64,000 nucleotides of DNA from Alishewanella longhuensis (GCF_014653435.1 NZ_BNAO01000001.1:186001-250000); one strand, 5' to 3'; counted from the stretch's first letter, positions 26,190-35,983 are shown. A program made the numbers and translations. The notes: a model not told the origin generated them from the sequence alone.

Positions 26190-27688
26190 GATTTCTTCCC
26201 TAAAAACTCTAAAAGTAATTCATTCGCTGATTCCCAGCGGTCACGAAGATACGGGTTAGCTTGCATGACGTTTTTAATGACGTCAGTGCTAACACCATTT
26301 TTTAATAAGGTTTCTGCAAGTGAATACACAAGATCCCGTAAATCTTCTATTTCCGCCTCAGCTGATACTACAGCTTCCGGGTTGCCTACTAATTCGGCAT
26401 GAAGTGTATCGATAGGTAAGCCTGAACCTACCAGACGCAGACAGCGATAAAAGCCATCTTTAAGATCTTCGGGCAATTGATTGGCATAAGAGCTAAATAC
26501 CGGGTGGTCGAGATTGGGCTTAAAGCTTATTTGACCGTTGGCGATTACGCGATTCCATAGGGGGTGCAAATCCTCATCAACTAACTTTTTACCTCTGGCA
26601 CTGTAGGTTCTTTTTGATGTGCCAACAAAACGCTCAATAATCCGCTTTAATCGCTCGCGTACTTGAGGCGGTAACTGAGCGGAGGCTTTTTTAACATCAA
26701 TCTTCCACTCTGAATCCATAGTGTTGGGGATGTCGATTGCGATTCTGCAGAGCTTAGTAAGTTCTGTTTGTTTTGTAAGGCCAAGCCAACCACCGGCAAT
26801 GATAAGTCTGTCCTCACGATAGATATAGAGCCCCTGTGACTTAACATGGCCCTCGGGCCCAGCTAATGCATCCCAGTAATCAGAATCCATTTTTCTATGA
26901 TGTGGTAATGTATGGCAGCGAATTCTGACATACCCTTTACTAAGTGGGATTACCTCTTCAGGATCTTTTTGTGTTGCCGGGTGGTCACTACAAAGTGGAT
27001 CAAGTGGTTTAAGTTTTCGATTATTAAGGTATAAAGACAACCGTGGTTTAGTGCCTTCCAGAAAACGATGAAAAACCTGGCATAAATGCCTTTCTGATTT
27101 AACAAGCTCGGCGTTTGCATGTTCAATAGATTTACCCTGAGGCAGACTTGTCTCACCAAGAAGTCTGTCTAGCTTTTCCCAAATAACAGCAGTCCCATTT
27201 GAAGTTAATAGTTGGTAATGAGTCAGTTTCTCTGGATTGTCTATGATGGTTAGTGTCCAGTCGTTTCTAAATGCAACGTGATCAAGATCCCACCTGGCAC
27301 AGGTATCTTTACCATCTTTGCGGCTAATTACTGTAAGTTGTCTGCACTGTGAGAAACTGGCGCTTTTCATACCGAGACCAAAGCGGCCAAGATCTTTTCG
27401 TAACCTTGCGTGCGTAGGGTTTTTAGCTCCAAGCTTCATGGCCTCCACAAGCTCGGCTTCGGCCATACCACTGCCATTGTCAACTATCGCGATATAAGGT
27501 GAATCTGAGGAAGTGATTGCCGTAATTCTTATCTCTGATGCGCCCGCCGTAATTGAGTTATCTACTATATCAGCTAATGCGGTTTCAAGGCTGTAACCAA
27601 AATCTCTGTGCCCCTCAATAAGTGAGGATGCATAGGGTGCAGCCTGAATTTCTCTTACTTGGTATTCTGAATCAGTCACTAATTCCAT
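26186..27688 (-). CDS. GHKL (MutL/Hsp90/MORC-like) ATPase of the Z1 module
   Basis: 500-aa protein with an N-terminal GHKL ATPase domain: N motif TALADIVDNSITAGA (about residue 42, Mg-binding Asn), G1 IVDNGSGM (about 70), G2 LGRFGLGMKSASFSQ (about 103), and a later NGTAVIWEKL strand as in MutL and MORC proteins. The C-terminal part has no recognised domain and could mediate dimerisation. GHKL ATPases act as ATP-gated clamps, so this subunit may load on DNA and recruit the helicase and nuclease. First gene of the - strand operon; its end overlaps the Z1 start by ATGA. Divergent from the broken vsr gene across 159 bases. Confidence 0.9.
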   Translation of the reverse strand: MELVTDSEYQVREIQAAPYASSLIEGHRDFGYSLETALADIVDNSITAGASEIRITAITSSDSPYIAIVDNGSGMAEAELVEAMKLGAKNPTHARLRKDLGRFGLGMKSASFSQCRQLTVISRKDGKDTCARWDLDHVAFRNDWTLTIIDNPEKLTHYQLLTSNGTAVIWEKLDRLLGETSLPQGKSIEHANAELVKSERHLCQVFHRFLEGTKPRLSLYLNNRKLKPLDPLCSDHPATQKDPEEVIPLSKGYVRIRCHTLPHHRKMDSDYWDALAGPEGHVKSQGLYIYREDRLIIAGGWLGLTKQTELTKLCRIAIDIPNTMDSEWKIDVKKASAQLPPQVRERLKRIIERFVGTSKRTYSARGKKLVDEDLHPLWNRVIANGQISFKPNLDHPVFSSYANQLPEDLKDGFYRCLRLVGSGLPIDTLHAELVGNPEAVVSAEAEIEDLRDLVYSLAETLLKNGVSTDVIKNVMQANPYLRDRWESANELLLEFLGKKS

Positions 27689-27847
27689 TTATAACTCCGA
27701 AAGACCGTCCCAACTTCCATTTAATCGAGAGATTTATCCTAGTTAAGCTTGTCTTAAGTACTAAGCTCTATAACCTAACACCGAATTTAGAAACAATCTA
27801 GTTTCTTGTATGTTGAGGGAAAATGGCTGAATTCAATCAGGATTAAC

Positions 27848-28308
27848 ATGACAGATATCCACACGAGGGCCGTAAGAAGTTAAAACATGTCTTCAATCAA
27901 AGGACGTAGTACCATGCCTGAACTGCTGGTATGCAGAACACTGCACACAAAGCTGGCTTTCGATAACGACTGCATGTGGCTGCGTTACCCGGTAAGCCAG
28001 ATCTGGTATTTCCGCGCCATAAAGCCGTGATCTTTGTGCAAGGCTGTTTCTGGCATCAGCACCAGTGCACCATGCTTCACTGGCCGAAAACCCGAGTGGA
28101 GTGGTGGCGGCAGAAAATCAGTGCCAACCGTGCGCGCGACGAAGTAGTGCAGGACAAGTTACTTGAGCTGGGCTGGCGGGTGTTGCTAATTTGGGAGTGC
28201 GCGTTAAAAGGGAAAAATAAGCGGCCACCGGATCAATTAGTATCTAATATTTCAGACTGGCTGCATGCAGGTAATAGTTTCGCAGAATTGCCAGCAGTAG
28301 TGGTTTAA
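27848..28308 (+). pseudogene. vsr: Broken very-short-patch repair endonuclease gene
   Basis: Vsr nicks next to T:G mismatches left by deamination of 5-methylcytosine and normally accompanies C5 methylases. The reading frame starts at ATG 27848 with AGGA upstream (MTDIHTRAVRS) but meets TAA at 27881, where the family has Lys (AAA) in SKNM. The same frame continues with SSIKGRSTMPELLV to about 27943; two extra bases in a CACACA stretch (about 27944-27948) shift it; a second TAA (27964-27966) replaces the Tyr of GFRYRLH. From 27967 on the frame is intact: LPGKPDLVFPRHKAVIF, GCFWHQHQC, RDEVVQDKLLELGWRVLLIWECAL, with catalytic Asp and His residues kept. The longest open frame begins at GTG 27976 (110 aa) but lacks the N-terminal helix and a start signal. 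Confidence 0.85.
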
Positions 28309-28493
28309 CATTTTCGTTTGCATATCTGAATCTTGTGCGCAGAAAAATGCAATTTTCCACACTTTTCTGCGCCTAAAAGTGCGATAGAGCGAATAATCAC
28401 AGCCGAGATGCAGAGATTAGTTACAGAAGTTGGCATGCTTAGAGTATAAGATTGCTCTTATGATGCCTTGGCAAGTAGAGCAGGAACTCTCTG

Positions 28494-28958
28494 ATGCAAG
28501 CTTTAGAACTTAAACTCCCACCGCTGCTTTTAATGTTGTTATTTGCACTGGCGATGTGGTTATTGGCGCCACTTACCGCGCCACTCTCTGCGCAACTAGC
28601 GCTATATACCACAGTGCTGGCGCTCTGTTTGACAATTACCGGTATTGCTGTGGCACTGGCGGGGGTATTGGCCTTTAGCCGAGCTAATACCACTGTCGAT
28701 CCGCGGTTGCCACAACAAAGTGCCAGTTTGGTTATCGTTGGTATTTACCGTTACAGCCGCAACCCGATGTACTTGGGGTTTTTCCTAATACTTACGGGCT
28801 ATGCCTGTTACTTACAGAGTTTGCTGGCGTTGGCGTTATTGCCATTATTCGTGTTGTATATAACTCGATTTCAGATTAAACCTGAGGAACACCATTTGCT
28901 GCAGAAGTTTGGTTATAGTGTATCTGGCGAAGCAACCAGCTTAACGTCTATGGTCTGA
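28494..28958 (+). CDS. Isoprenylcysteine methyltransferase-like membrane protein
   Basis: 154-aa integral membrane protein of the ICMT/PEMT group, SAM-dependent methyltransferases acting on lipids or modified thiols. About four helices. Signature: GIYRYSRNPMYLGFFLILTGYA (about 83-104) and IKPEEHHLLQKFG (about 129-141; the E(E/R)xxL segment near the SAM site). Family members usually end FGxxYxxYxxxVRRW; here the tail after FG is YSVSGEATSLTSMV, unlike the family, which suggests a late frameshift. Another frame gives YLAKQPA and stop. The 3' end overlaps higA by 18 bases. Confidence 0.7.
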   Translation: MQALELKLPPLLLMLLFALAMWLLAPLTAPLSAQLALYTTVLALCLTITGIAVALAGVLAFSRANTTVDPRLPQQSASLVIVGIYRYSRNPMYLGFFLILTGYACYLQSLLALALLPLFVLYITRFQIKPEEHHLLQKFGYSVSGEATSLTSMV

Positions 28959-29231
28959 TAACTTATTTGGTTTCAGTGTTAACTCAAAACCACAGGCTTG
29001 TGCATATTTGGTCAGGGTGCTCCAACTGGGATTGGCATTACCTCTTTCTAAACGGCTGATATTGCTCTTTTGGGTGTGCATGATCTCAGCAAGTTGAGCT
29101 TGCGTAAGCCCTGCATCAGTTCGCATGGTAATGAGCTGATCAATAAGTTTGAATTCGCCTTCTAATTGCTCATACTCTGTTTTTACTTCCGGATTGGATA
29201 AGGCTCGCTGTTTTAACTGCTCTAAACTCAT
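28941..29231 (-). CDS. higA: HigA-type antitoxin, XRE-family HTH
   Basis: 96-aa DNA-binding antitoxin. A central helix-turn-helix of the Cro/C1 type runs at about 38-90: MRTDAGLTQAQLAEIMHTQKSNISRLERGNANPSWSTLTKYAQA. The N-terminal 35 residues probably wrap the toxin. The ATG overlaps the toxin stop (ATGA), so toxin is encoded first, as is typical for HigBA. Expected to bind the toxin and repress the pair through a dyad upstream. Confidence 0.85.
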   Translation of the reverse strand: MSLEQLKQRALSNPEVKTEYEQLEGEFKLIDQLITMRTDAGLTQAQLAEIMHTQKSNISRLERGNANPSWSTLTKYAQACGFELTLKPNKLSDHRR

Positions 29232-29551
29232 ACCTGTTGCACCTCTTTTTGTCTCTGCCGAGCCAGTGCTAAATCGGCCGTTGGCGTCTTCTGTGACTTT
29301 TTAACAAAGGCATGTAAAACGTAAATATGTTTGCCTTGTAAATAGCAAAATAGTCCTCGCCCGATCCCTTCTTGTGCTTTTGCCCTAATTTCAAATAAAC
29401 CACCTCCCATCGCTTCGGTGTGAGGTGTTCCAAGGTTTGCTCCATGTTTTTCCATAAGCTCCAGTAATTTGAGCATTCTGGCTTGGATCTTCGGCGGCAT
29501 TGCTAGAATTTGCTCATCTACTCCATGATAAAAATCAATTTTCCAGTTCAT
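29228..29551 (-). CDS. higB: HigB/RelE-superfamily toxin (Gp49-like)
   Basis: 107-aa toxin of the phage-derived Gp49-like family, ribosome-dependent mRNA endonucleases of the RelE fold. Family landmarks: AMPPKIQARMLKLLELMEKHG (helices), LGTPHTEAMGGGLFEIRAKAQEGIGRGLFCYLQGKHIYVLHAFVKKSQKTP (core strands with the basic residues used for RNA cutting), and an Arg/Gln-rich C-terminus. Directly upstream of and overlapping higA. The pair sits between uvrA and the defence module. Confidence 0.85.
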   Translation of the reverse strand: MNWKIDFYHGVDEQILAMPPKIQARMLKLLELMEKHGANLGTPHTEAMGGGLFEIRAKAQEGIGRGLFCYLQGKHIYVLHAFVKKSQKTPTADLALARQRQKEVQQV

Positions 29552-29563
29552 TATTACTCGCTT

Positions 29564-29581
29564 GTTATCTTATATGATAAC
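29564..29581 (-). promoter_or_regulatory. Candidate HigA operator
   Basis: GTTATC-TTATAT-GATAAC, 6-bp arms with a near-symmetric centre, 12 bases before the higB start. Size and position suit an autoregulatory site of a HigBA pair. Confidence 0.45.
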
Positions 29582-29594
29582 TGTCGGGGCGTGC

Positions 29595-29615
29595 TTTGTC
29601 TAATTTGTAGACAAA
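29595..29615. promoter_or_regulatory. Second dyad between uvrA and higBA
   Basis: TTTGTCTA-ATTTG-TAGACAAA, perfect 8-bp arms, in the 70-base gap between the uvrA stop and higB. No T-run follows on the uvrA strand, so an operator or processing site is more likely than a terminator. Confidence 0.35.
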
Positions 29616-29621
29616 ATAAAA

Positions 29622-32444
29622 CTATCCCAACATCGGCTTTAAATACTTACCGGTATACGACTTCTCACAAGCGGCTACCTGCTCGGGAGTACCGGCGACT
29701 AAGATTTCCCCGCCGCCGCTGCCGCCTTCTGGGCCTAAATCGATCACCCAATCTGCGGTTTTTACGACATCGAGGTTATGCTCAATCACCACTATGGTGT
29801 TGCCGTGATCGCGCAGCCGGTGCAGTACATTGAGCAGTTGCTGGATATCGTAAAAGTGCAGGCCGGTGGTCGGTTCGTCCAGAATGTAAAGGGTTTTGCC
29901 GGTATCACGTTTACTGAGTTCGCGCGCCAGTTTTACCCGTTGTGCTTCACCGCCAGAAAGCGTGGTGGCTGATTGCCCCAGCTTAATGTAGCTAAGGCCC
30001 ACATCCATTAAGGTTTGTACTTTGCGTTTAATCGCAGGGATGGCTTCAAAGAATGTCAGCGCATCTTCTACTGTCATATCCAGTACTTCGTGGATATTTT
30101 TGCCTTTGTATTTAATTTCCAGTGTTTCGCGGTTGTAGCGTTTGCCTTTACAGACATCGCAGGGCACGTAAACGTCGGGTAAAAAGTGCATTTCGACTTT
30201 TAACACGCCATCGCCCTGACAGGCTTCGCAGCGGCCGCCTTTCACGTTAAAACTAAAGCGGCCCACCTGATAACCGCGCGAACGCGCTTCTTGAGTACCA
30301 GCAAACATTTCCCGTACCGCGGTAAAAATGCCGGTATAGGTGGCAGCGTTAGAGCGTGGCGTACGGCCAATCGGGCTTTGGTCGATATCGATGACTTTAT
30401 CGAAGTGCTCCAGCCCTTTAATGGCCTTATGCGGTGCCGGATCGCTGCCTTCGCCTTTATTCAGAACTCTGTGCGCAACACGAAATAGCGTATCGTTGAT
30501 CAGGGTCGATTTACCCGAACCGGAGACGCCGGTAATACAGGTCATCACACCAAAGGGGATGGCCATATCGACATTTTTCAGGTTATTACCGGTGGCGCCT
30601 AATACTTCTAGCCATTTATCGGTAAGCGGGGTGCGCGTTGCTGGCACGGCAATTTTGCGGGTGCCGGCCATATATTGGCCAGTTAGCGATTCGGGTTCTG
30701 CCATAATTTGCTTTAAGCTGCCCTGCGCGACAATATGGCCGCCATGCACGCCTGCACCGGGGCCAATATCAATAATATGGTCGGCCATGCGCACGGCGTC
30801 TTCATCATGTTCTACTACGATCACCGTATTACCCAGATCGCGTAGATGGGTAAGAGTACCCAGTAAGCGATCATTATCACGCTGGTGCAGACCAATAGAG
30901 GGTTCGTCCAACACATACATTACGCCCACTAAGCCAGCACCAATTTGGCTAGCCAGCCGGATGCGCTGCGCTTCGCCGCCAGAGAGGGTTTCAGCACTGC
31001 GTGACAAGTTAAGATAATTCAGGCCAACATTAACCAAAAACTGCAGCCTATCCTGAATTTCTTTTAGCACTTTCTCAGCAATTTTGGCGCGCTGGCCGGT
31101 CAGTTGCAGCTGTTGGAAAAAGGCTAAGCAATCACCAATGGCTAACTCGACCACTTGCGGCAAGTTGGTTTTACCAATAAACACATGTCGCGCTTCGGTG
31201 CGCAGGCGGGTGCCATGACAACTTGGGCAGGGTTGGCTGGCCAGATATTTACTGAGCTCTTCCCGCACCGAGTTTGACTCGGTTTCGCGGTAGCGCCGCT
31301 CCATATTGGGTAAGATACCCTCAAACGGATGGCTGCGCTGCACGATATCGCCGCGATCATTGAGGTATTTAAAATCAATCACCTTAGTGCCGCTGCCATA
31401 TAAGATGGCATCCTGATGTTTTTTGGTCAGGCTATTAAAGGGTACATCCAGTTGAAAGCCATAGTGCTCAGAGAGGGCTTTGAGCATTTGAAAATAATAG
31501 AAATTGCGTTTGTCCCAGCCGCGAATAGCACCACCGGCCAGGCTAAGTTCATCGCTGACAATCACTTTTTTTGGATCGAAAAACTGCTTAACGCCTAAGC
31601 CATCGCAACTGGGGCAAGCTCCGGCCGGGTTATTAAAGGAAAATAGCCGGGGTTCCAGTTCGGTCATCGAATAGCCGCACGTCGGGCAGGCATAGTTGGC
31701 TGAAAATACCAACTCTTCCGCATTCGGTTCGTCCATTAGCGCCACGCGAGCCACACCACCGGAGAGCTGCAGCGCGGTTTCAAAGGACTCGGCTAAACGC
31801 AGCTTGATATCATCCCGTACCTTAATGCGGTCTACCACCACTTCAATGGTATGTTTTTTCTGTAAATCGAGCTTTGGTGGGTCAGATAAATCCCAAATCT
31901 CGCCGTCGATACGGGCCCGCACATAGCCCTGTGCTGCCAAACCTTCCAGCGTTTTAATATGCTCGCCTTTACGCTCTTGCACTACCGGCGCTAACACCAT
32001 CAGTTTGGTGCCTTCTGGGAAGGCCGTGGCTTTATCCACCATTTCACTAATGGTTTGTGCCGCTAGCGGTAAATCGTGCTCTGGACAACGTGGCTCGCCC
32101 ACCCGCGCAAATAACAGCCGCAGATAATCGTAAATTTCGGTAATGGTGCCCACAGTAGAGCGCGGGTTATGCGAGGTAGATTTTTGTTCAATGGAGATAG
32201 CAGGCGATAAGCCTTCAATATGATCGACATCGGGTTTTTCCATCAAACTTAAAAACTGCCTGGCATAGGCCGACAGCGATTCAACATAGCGGCGCTGGCC
32301 TTCTGCATACAAGGTATCAAAAGCCAGCGATGATTTGCCTGAGCCAGATAAGCCGGTGATCACAATCAGTTTATCGCGTGGTATTTGCAGCGAAATGTTT
32401 TTTAAGTTGTGGGTGCGGGCACCCCGAATATCAATTTTGTCCAT
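29622..32444 (-). CDS. uvrA: UvrABC excinuclease subunit A
   Basis: 940-aa damage-recognition ATPase of nucleotide excision repair. Two ABC modules: Walker A motifs [16 protein letters not shown] (about 30-45) and [16 protein letters not shown] (about 640-655), two signature LSGGEAQR(I/V) motifs, and Walker B DEPSIGLH and DEPTTGLH. Zinc-binding cysteines are visible as CPTCGY/CPSCDG (about 250-285) and [17 protein letters not shown] (about 740-770). Full length for the family. A LexA-like box lies 34-49 bases upstream. The end abuts the HigBA gap with no clear terminator. Confidence 0.97.
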   Translation of the reverse strand: MDKIDIRGARTHNLKNISLQIPRDKLIVITGLSGSGKSSLAFDTLYAEGQRRYVESLSAYARQFLSLMEKPDVDHIEGLSPAISIEQKSTSHNPRSTVGTITEIYDYLRLLFARVGEPRCPEHDLPLAAQTISEMVDKATAFPEGTKLMVLAPVVQERKGEHIKTLEGLAAQGYVRARIDGEIWDLSDPPKLDLQKKHTIEVVVDRIKVRDDIKLRLAESFETALQLSGGVARVALMDEPNAEELVFSANYACPTCGYSMTELEPRLFSFNNPAGACPSCDGLGVKQFFDPKKVIVSDELSLAGGAIRGWDKRNFYYFQMLKALSEHYGFQLDVPFNSLTKKHQDAILYGSGTKVIDFKYLNDRGDIVQRSHPFEGILPNMERRYRETESNSVREELSKYLASQPCPSCHGTRLRTEARHVFIGKTNLPQVVELAIGDCLAFFQQLQLTGQRAKIAEKVLKEIQDRLQFLVNVGLNYLNLSRSAETLSGGEAQRIRLASQIGAGLVGVMYVLDEPSIGLHQRDNDRLLGTLTHLRDLGNTVIVVEHDEDAVRMADHIIDIGPGAGVHGGHIVAQGSLKQIMAEPESLTGQYMAGTRKIAVPATRTPLTDKWLEVLGATGNNLKNVDMAIPFGVMTCITGVSGSGKSTLINDTLFRVAHRVLNKGEGSDPAPHKAIKGLEHFDKVIDIDQSPIGRTPRSNAATYTGIFTAVREMFAGTQEARSRGYQVGRFSFNVKGGRCEACQGDGVLKVEMHFLPDVYVPCDVCKGKRYNRETLEIKYKGKNIHEVLDMTVEDALTFFEAIPAIKRKVQTLMDVGLSYIKLGQSATTLSGGEAQRVKLARELSKRDTGKTLYILDEPTTGLHFYDIQQLLNVLHRLRDHGNTIVVIEHNLDVVKTADWVIDLGPEGGSGGGEILVAGTPEQVAACEKSYTGKYLKPMLG

Positions 32445-32750
32445 TACGGCTTCCGGTAGCTAAAGGCTGACGCTGTGCTGTACAAATATACACTATGTAT
32501 GGGTGCGATTGCCATACTGAATCTTATGGCATTTGCCTGGCCTCACTGGTGTGCTCTATTTGATATACCCAAGCAACTGCAAGAGGCGGATTTCAGTTAG
32601 TGATAAGCGCTGCGGCTATTTGTAATGCCAGCATTACGTAACAGAAACCACTTTGGTCTGGCCGCGCGGTAAATACTTAGGTCTGCCGTTTGCTGTGGAT
32701 TTTATGCTAAACTGCCGCCCTTGTTAAACAGACTCCTTGCTCATACCGGA
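32445..32750. other. 306-bp divergent regulatory region uvrA / MFS gene
   Basis: Contains the LexA-like box near uvrA. The rest carries no dyad or small gene I can support. An in-frame TTG at 32721 extends the MFS gene but has no ribosome binding site. Confidence 0.4.
32478..32493 (-). promoter_or_regulatory. LexA-like SOS box of uvrA
   Basis: CTG-TACAAATATA-CAC matches the consensus CTG-N10-CAG at all but the last half-site base; the AT-rich centre is typical. It is 34-49 bases upstream of the uvrA ATG, where E. coli uvrA also has its SOS operator. Confidence 0.5.
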
Positions 32751-34115
32751 ATGCATCAACTAAATTCTCTGGAAAAGCGCGCTGCAATTGCCCTGGCGTT
32801 GGTATTTTCTACCCGTATGCTCGGGCTTTTTATGCTATTGCCGGTATTTGCGCTTTATGGCGAGCAGCTTGTCGGCTTTTCGCCACTGTGGATTGGCCTG
32901 GCGATAGGTGCCTATGGTTTAACTCAGGCGATATTACAAATTCCGTTTGGTTGGCTGTCGGACAAAATTGGCCGGCATAAAGTGATGTTGCTGGGGTTAT
33001 CGCTATTTGTACTGGGCTCGGTGGTCGCTGCCTTGGCAGAAAGCGTGTATATGGTTACGCTGGGCCGGGTACTGCAAGGCGCCGGTGCTATTGCCGGTGC
33101 GGTGCTGGCGTTAGCGGCAGACTTAACCCGCGAAGAGCAGCGGCCAAAAGTCATGGCCATTATTGGTGCCAGCATCGGTTTATCTTTTGCTGTGGCGATG
33201 GTGGCAGGGCCCTTACTGGCGCGCTGGGCTGGGCTCAGTGGCGTATTTTGGTTTACTGCAGTGCTGGCCGTTTGCGCGATGTTGATAGTAGCGTTTTTAG
33301 TGCCAAAAAGTGTTAGCAAAGCACCGATGGCCGAAACGCTGGCCTTGCCGCAAAGTTTGGCGGCGATGTTAAAGCATGGTCAGCTGTTGCGCTTAGATGC
33401 AGGCGTGTTGATCCTGCATTTAATGCTTACCGCCATGTTTGTTGCCTTACCTGCGTTACTCAATCAGCAACACTTGGCAGCCGAGCGGCACTGGCAAGTG
33501 TATTTACCGGTATTGCTGGGCTCTTTTTTGTTTATGGTGCCGATGATGATTATTGCTATGCGTCGTCAGCAAGAAAAACGCTATTTTTTAATTAATGTTC
33601 TATTATTGGTTATAGCAATGTTAATTTGCTGGCAGGCAACAACACTGTGGGGCCTGGTACTGGCGCTGTTGGTGTTTTTTATCGGCTTTAATTTTTTAGA
33701 AGCCAGTTTGCCAGCCATGGTATCGCGGGTGGCTCCAGCCGGGCAACGTGGTAGTGCTATGGGCATTTATTCCAGTAGCCAATTTTTTGGGGCCTTTTTA
33801 GGTGGCCTACTAGGCGGCGCAGTGGCACAGCAGTTTGGTTTTGTCGCCATATTTGCGGTGTTGGCCGGAATTGGTTTAGTATGGTTGGCAATTGCCAGCA
33901 CCATGCAAGTACCCAGTCGCGCACAGCGCTTGTCGTTGCCGGTTGCGGTGACAACAGAACAGCAAGCGGCAGCACTTGCCGCAAAACTGGCGGCGTTAGC
34001 CGGGGTACAAGAAGTAACGATACTGCTGGCCGATCAGCGTTGCTATTTAAAGGTTAGCGCGCAGCAGTTTGAATTAGCGCAGGCTCAGTCTTTGGTTGCC
34101 GTCGGCAACCAGTAA
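32751..34115 (+). CDS. MFS transporter, YajR type with C-terminal YAM domain
   Basis: 454-aa inner-membrane transporter with 12 predicted helices. Motif A is [20 protein letters not shown] (about 65-85) and a second conserved loop is [27 protein letters not shown] (about 102-128). After the last helix (about residue 385) comes a cytosolic ferredoxin-like domain ([30 protein letters not shown]), as in E. coli YajR, which has the same length. Proton-driven efflux is likely; substrate unknown. The ATG at 32751 ([16 protein letters not shown]) fits the YajR N-terminus. It ends 23 bases before ssb and may be co-transcribed with it. Confidence 0.85.
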   Translation: MHQLNSLEKRAAIALALVFSTRMLGLFMLLPVFALYGEQLVGFSPLWIGLAIGAYGLTQAILQIPFGWLSDKIGRHKVMLLGLSLFVLGSVVAALAESVYMVTLGRVLQGAGAIAGAVLALAADLTREEQRPKVMAIIGASIGLSFAVAMVAGPLLARWAGLSGVFWFTAVLAVCAMLIVAFLVPKSVSKAPMAETLALPQSLAAMLKHGQLLRLDAGVLILHLMLTAMFVALPALLNQQHLAAERHWQVYLPVLLGSFLFMVPMMIIAMRRQQEKRYFLINVLLLVIAMLICWQATTLWGLVLALLVFFIGFNFLEASLPAMVSRVAPAGQRGSAMGIYSSSQFFGAFLGGLLGGAVAQQFGFVAIFAVLAGIGLVWLAIASTMQVPSRAQRLSLPVAVTTEQQAAALAAKLAALAGVQEVTILLADQRCYLKVSAQQFELAQAQSLVAVGNQ

Positions 34116-34138
34116 CATTTTTTGTAGGAGATATACGC

Positions 34139-34738
34139 ATGGCGCGTGGAATTAATAAAGTCATCTTAATTGGTAATCTGGGTGCCGATCCAGAAGTGCG
34201 TTATATGCCGCAGGGCGGCGCTGTGGCCAATATGACCATTGCCACCTCAGAAAGCTGGACCGATAAGGCCACTAACGAGCGCAAAGAACAAACCGAATGG
34301 CACCGTGTGGTTATTTATCAACGCTTGGCCGAAATCGCCGGCGAGTACTTACGCAAAGGCTCAAAGGTCTACATTGAAGGTAAATTAAAAACCCGCAAGT
34401 GGACCGACAAAGACGGCGTAGAGCGCTACACCACTGAAATTGTGGCCAACGAGCTGCAAATGTTAGATGGTCGTGGCGAAGGCCAGCAAGGCGGCGTGGG
34501 TGGCGGTATGGGCGGTGGTCAGCAAGGTGGTTATCAGCCGCGCGCACCACAGCAAAATGCCCCACAGCAAGCCGCACCAGCCTATCAACAGGCACCGCAG
34601 CAAAACTACCAGCAACCGCAGCAAGGTGGTTATCAGAAGCCTGCTCAGCCACAAGGTAACTATCAGCAACCGGCGCAGCCACAACAGCGCGCACCGATGG
34701 AACCGCCAATCGACTTTGATGACGATATTCCGTTTTAA
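34139..34738 (+). CDS. ssb: Single-stranded DNA-binding protein
   Basis: 199-aa SSB. N-terminal OB fold ([25 protein letters not shown] through about residue 110) with aromatic DNA-contact residues (ESWTDK, EWHRVV), then a long Gly/Gln/Pro-rich disordered linker with repeated QQGGYQ and PQQNYQQP-like units, and the acidic tip [12 protein letters not shown] that recruits repair and replication proteins. Strong ribosome site (TAGGAGA). Near uvrA as in many gammaproteobacteria, but here an MFS gene lies between. Confidence 0.97.
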   Translation: MARGINKVILIGNLGADPEVRYMPQGGAVANMTIATSESWTDKATNERKEQTEWHRVVIYQRLAEIAGEYLRKGSKVYIEGKLKTRKWTDKDGVERYTTEIVANELQMLDGRGEGQQGGVGGGMGGGQQGGYQPRAPQQNAPQQAAPAYQQAPQQNYQQPQQGGYQKPAQPQGNYQQPAQPQQRAPMEPPIDFDDDIPF

Positions 34739-34768
34739 AAGTGCGTTTTATCAAGCAACGATTTTTGC

Positions 34769-34798
34769 AAAAAAGCCTCTGAATACAGAGGCTTTTTT
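34769..34798 (+). terminator. Rho-independent terminator after ssb
   Basis: AAAAAAGCCTCT / AGAGGCTTTTTT, 12-bp stem with loop GAATAC and T-run; 30 bases after the ssb stop. Confidence 0.9.
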
Positions 34799-34962
34799 AC
34801 ACCAAGTCTCGTAACCTAAAGTCCTTCAATAAAGTAGGGCCCAGTAAAAAACAGCGTAAATTACCTCCAGTTCTTGAAACCGCAGCGGTTGATCCCCATT
34901 ACCCTTCTAGTTTTATACCATTTGGTATGTAATTGGTGTTTTTATAACATAGCGGAGCCCTG

Positions 34963-35949
34963 ATGATTCCTTTATCCATTTTAGATTTAGCCCCTGTTGC
35001 AGCAGGCAGTACCGTAGCTGATAGTTTTGCTGCGAGCAAAGCGTTGGCACAACATGCCGAGTCGCTGGGTTATCACCGCTATTGGCTGGCCGAACACCAC
35101 AATATGCCAGGCATTGCCAGCGCGGCCACCTCATTATTAATCAGCCATTTAGCAGCGGCAACTTCGCATATTCGGTTAGGTGCCGGGGGCATTATGCTGC
35201 CCAATCATTCGCCGTTGGTTATCGCAGAACAATTTGGCACGCTGGCAACCTTGTATCCCAACCGTATCGACTTAGGCTTAGGCCGGGCACCGGGTAGTGA
35301 TCAGGCCACAGCACGGGCGTTGCGCCGACATAAAGTAGAAACCGAAGCGCAGTTCCCGGCCGATATCGCCGAGTTGCAGCAGTACTTTGCCGCCGCCAGA
35401 CCGAATCAGCTGGTGCAGGCCGTGCCGGGGCAAGGGCTGCATGTGCCGTTATGGATCTTAGGCTCGAGTTTATATGGTGCGCAACTAGCCGCGCAGCTGG
35501 GGCTGCCCTATGCCTTTGCCTCGCACTTTGCACCGGGCATGCTGACACAGGCCGCTGAGCTGTACCGGCGCGAATTTAAACCCTCGGCGCAGCTGGATAA
35601 ACCCTACCTGATGCTGGCGCTAAATGTGTTTGCCGCAGAGACAACCACGGAAGCCAAACGGCTGTTTAGCTCACTGCAACAGCAGTTTGTTAATTTAACG
35701 CGGGGTACACCCGGCTTACTGCCTGCGCCGGTGGATAGCATGGACGGGATCTGGCAATCGCATGAAAAAGCCTATGTGCAAACTGCACTTGCCTGCTCTG
35801 TGGTAGGCGATGCTGCAGAGGTGCAGCAAGGTATTAAAGACTTTATTGCCAAACATAACCCGGACGAGCTAATGCTCACCAGCATGATGCATGATCCGCA
35901 AGCACGGCAAAACAGTTACCAGATAGCTGCAGAGCTTATCGGCAGCTAG
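34963..35949 (+). CDS. LLM-class flavin-dependent oxidoreductase
   Basis: 328-aa luciferase-like (TIM-barrel) enzyme, YhbW type. Conserved stretches: [11 protein letters not shown] start, [32 protein letters not shown] (about 30-60), [44 protein letters not shown] (about 66-110) and [29 protein letters not shown]. These proteins use FMNH2 or F420 to oxidise small organic substrates. ATG with GGAG 8 bases upstream. It stands alone, upstream of a tetR-like gene on the same strand. Confidence 0.9.
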   Translation: MIPLSILDLAPVAAGSTVADSFAASKALAQHAESLGYHRYWLAEHHNMPGIASAATSLLISHLAAATSHIRLGAGGIMLPNHSPLVIAEQFGTLATLYPNRIDLGLGRAPGSDQATARALRRHKVETEAQFPADIAELQQYFAAARPNQLVQAVPGQGLHVPLWILGSSLYGAQLAAQLGLPYAFASHFAPGMLTQAAELYRREFKPSAQLDKPYLMLALNVFAAETTTEAKRLFSSLQQQFVNLTRGTPGLLPAPVDSMDGIWQSHEKAYVQTALACSVVGDAAEVQQGIKDFIAKHNPDELMLTSMMHDPQARQNSYQIAAELIGS

Positions 35950-35983
35950 CCCTAAAGGGAAAGCGAGACTACAAGATCAATGC

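Noticed and set aside
27976-28308. Intact short Vsr starting at GTG 27976
   Set aside because: No Shine-Dalgarno, and clear Vsr coding is found upstream in other frames, so it is the 3' part of a broken gene.
18872-28308. Interpretation as DISARM, BREX or a simple type II restriction system
   Set aside because: No DrmABC, BrxC/PglZ or single stand-alone restriction enzyme is present; the Z1, GHKL, DUF4420 and AIPR set is distinct.
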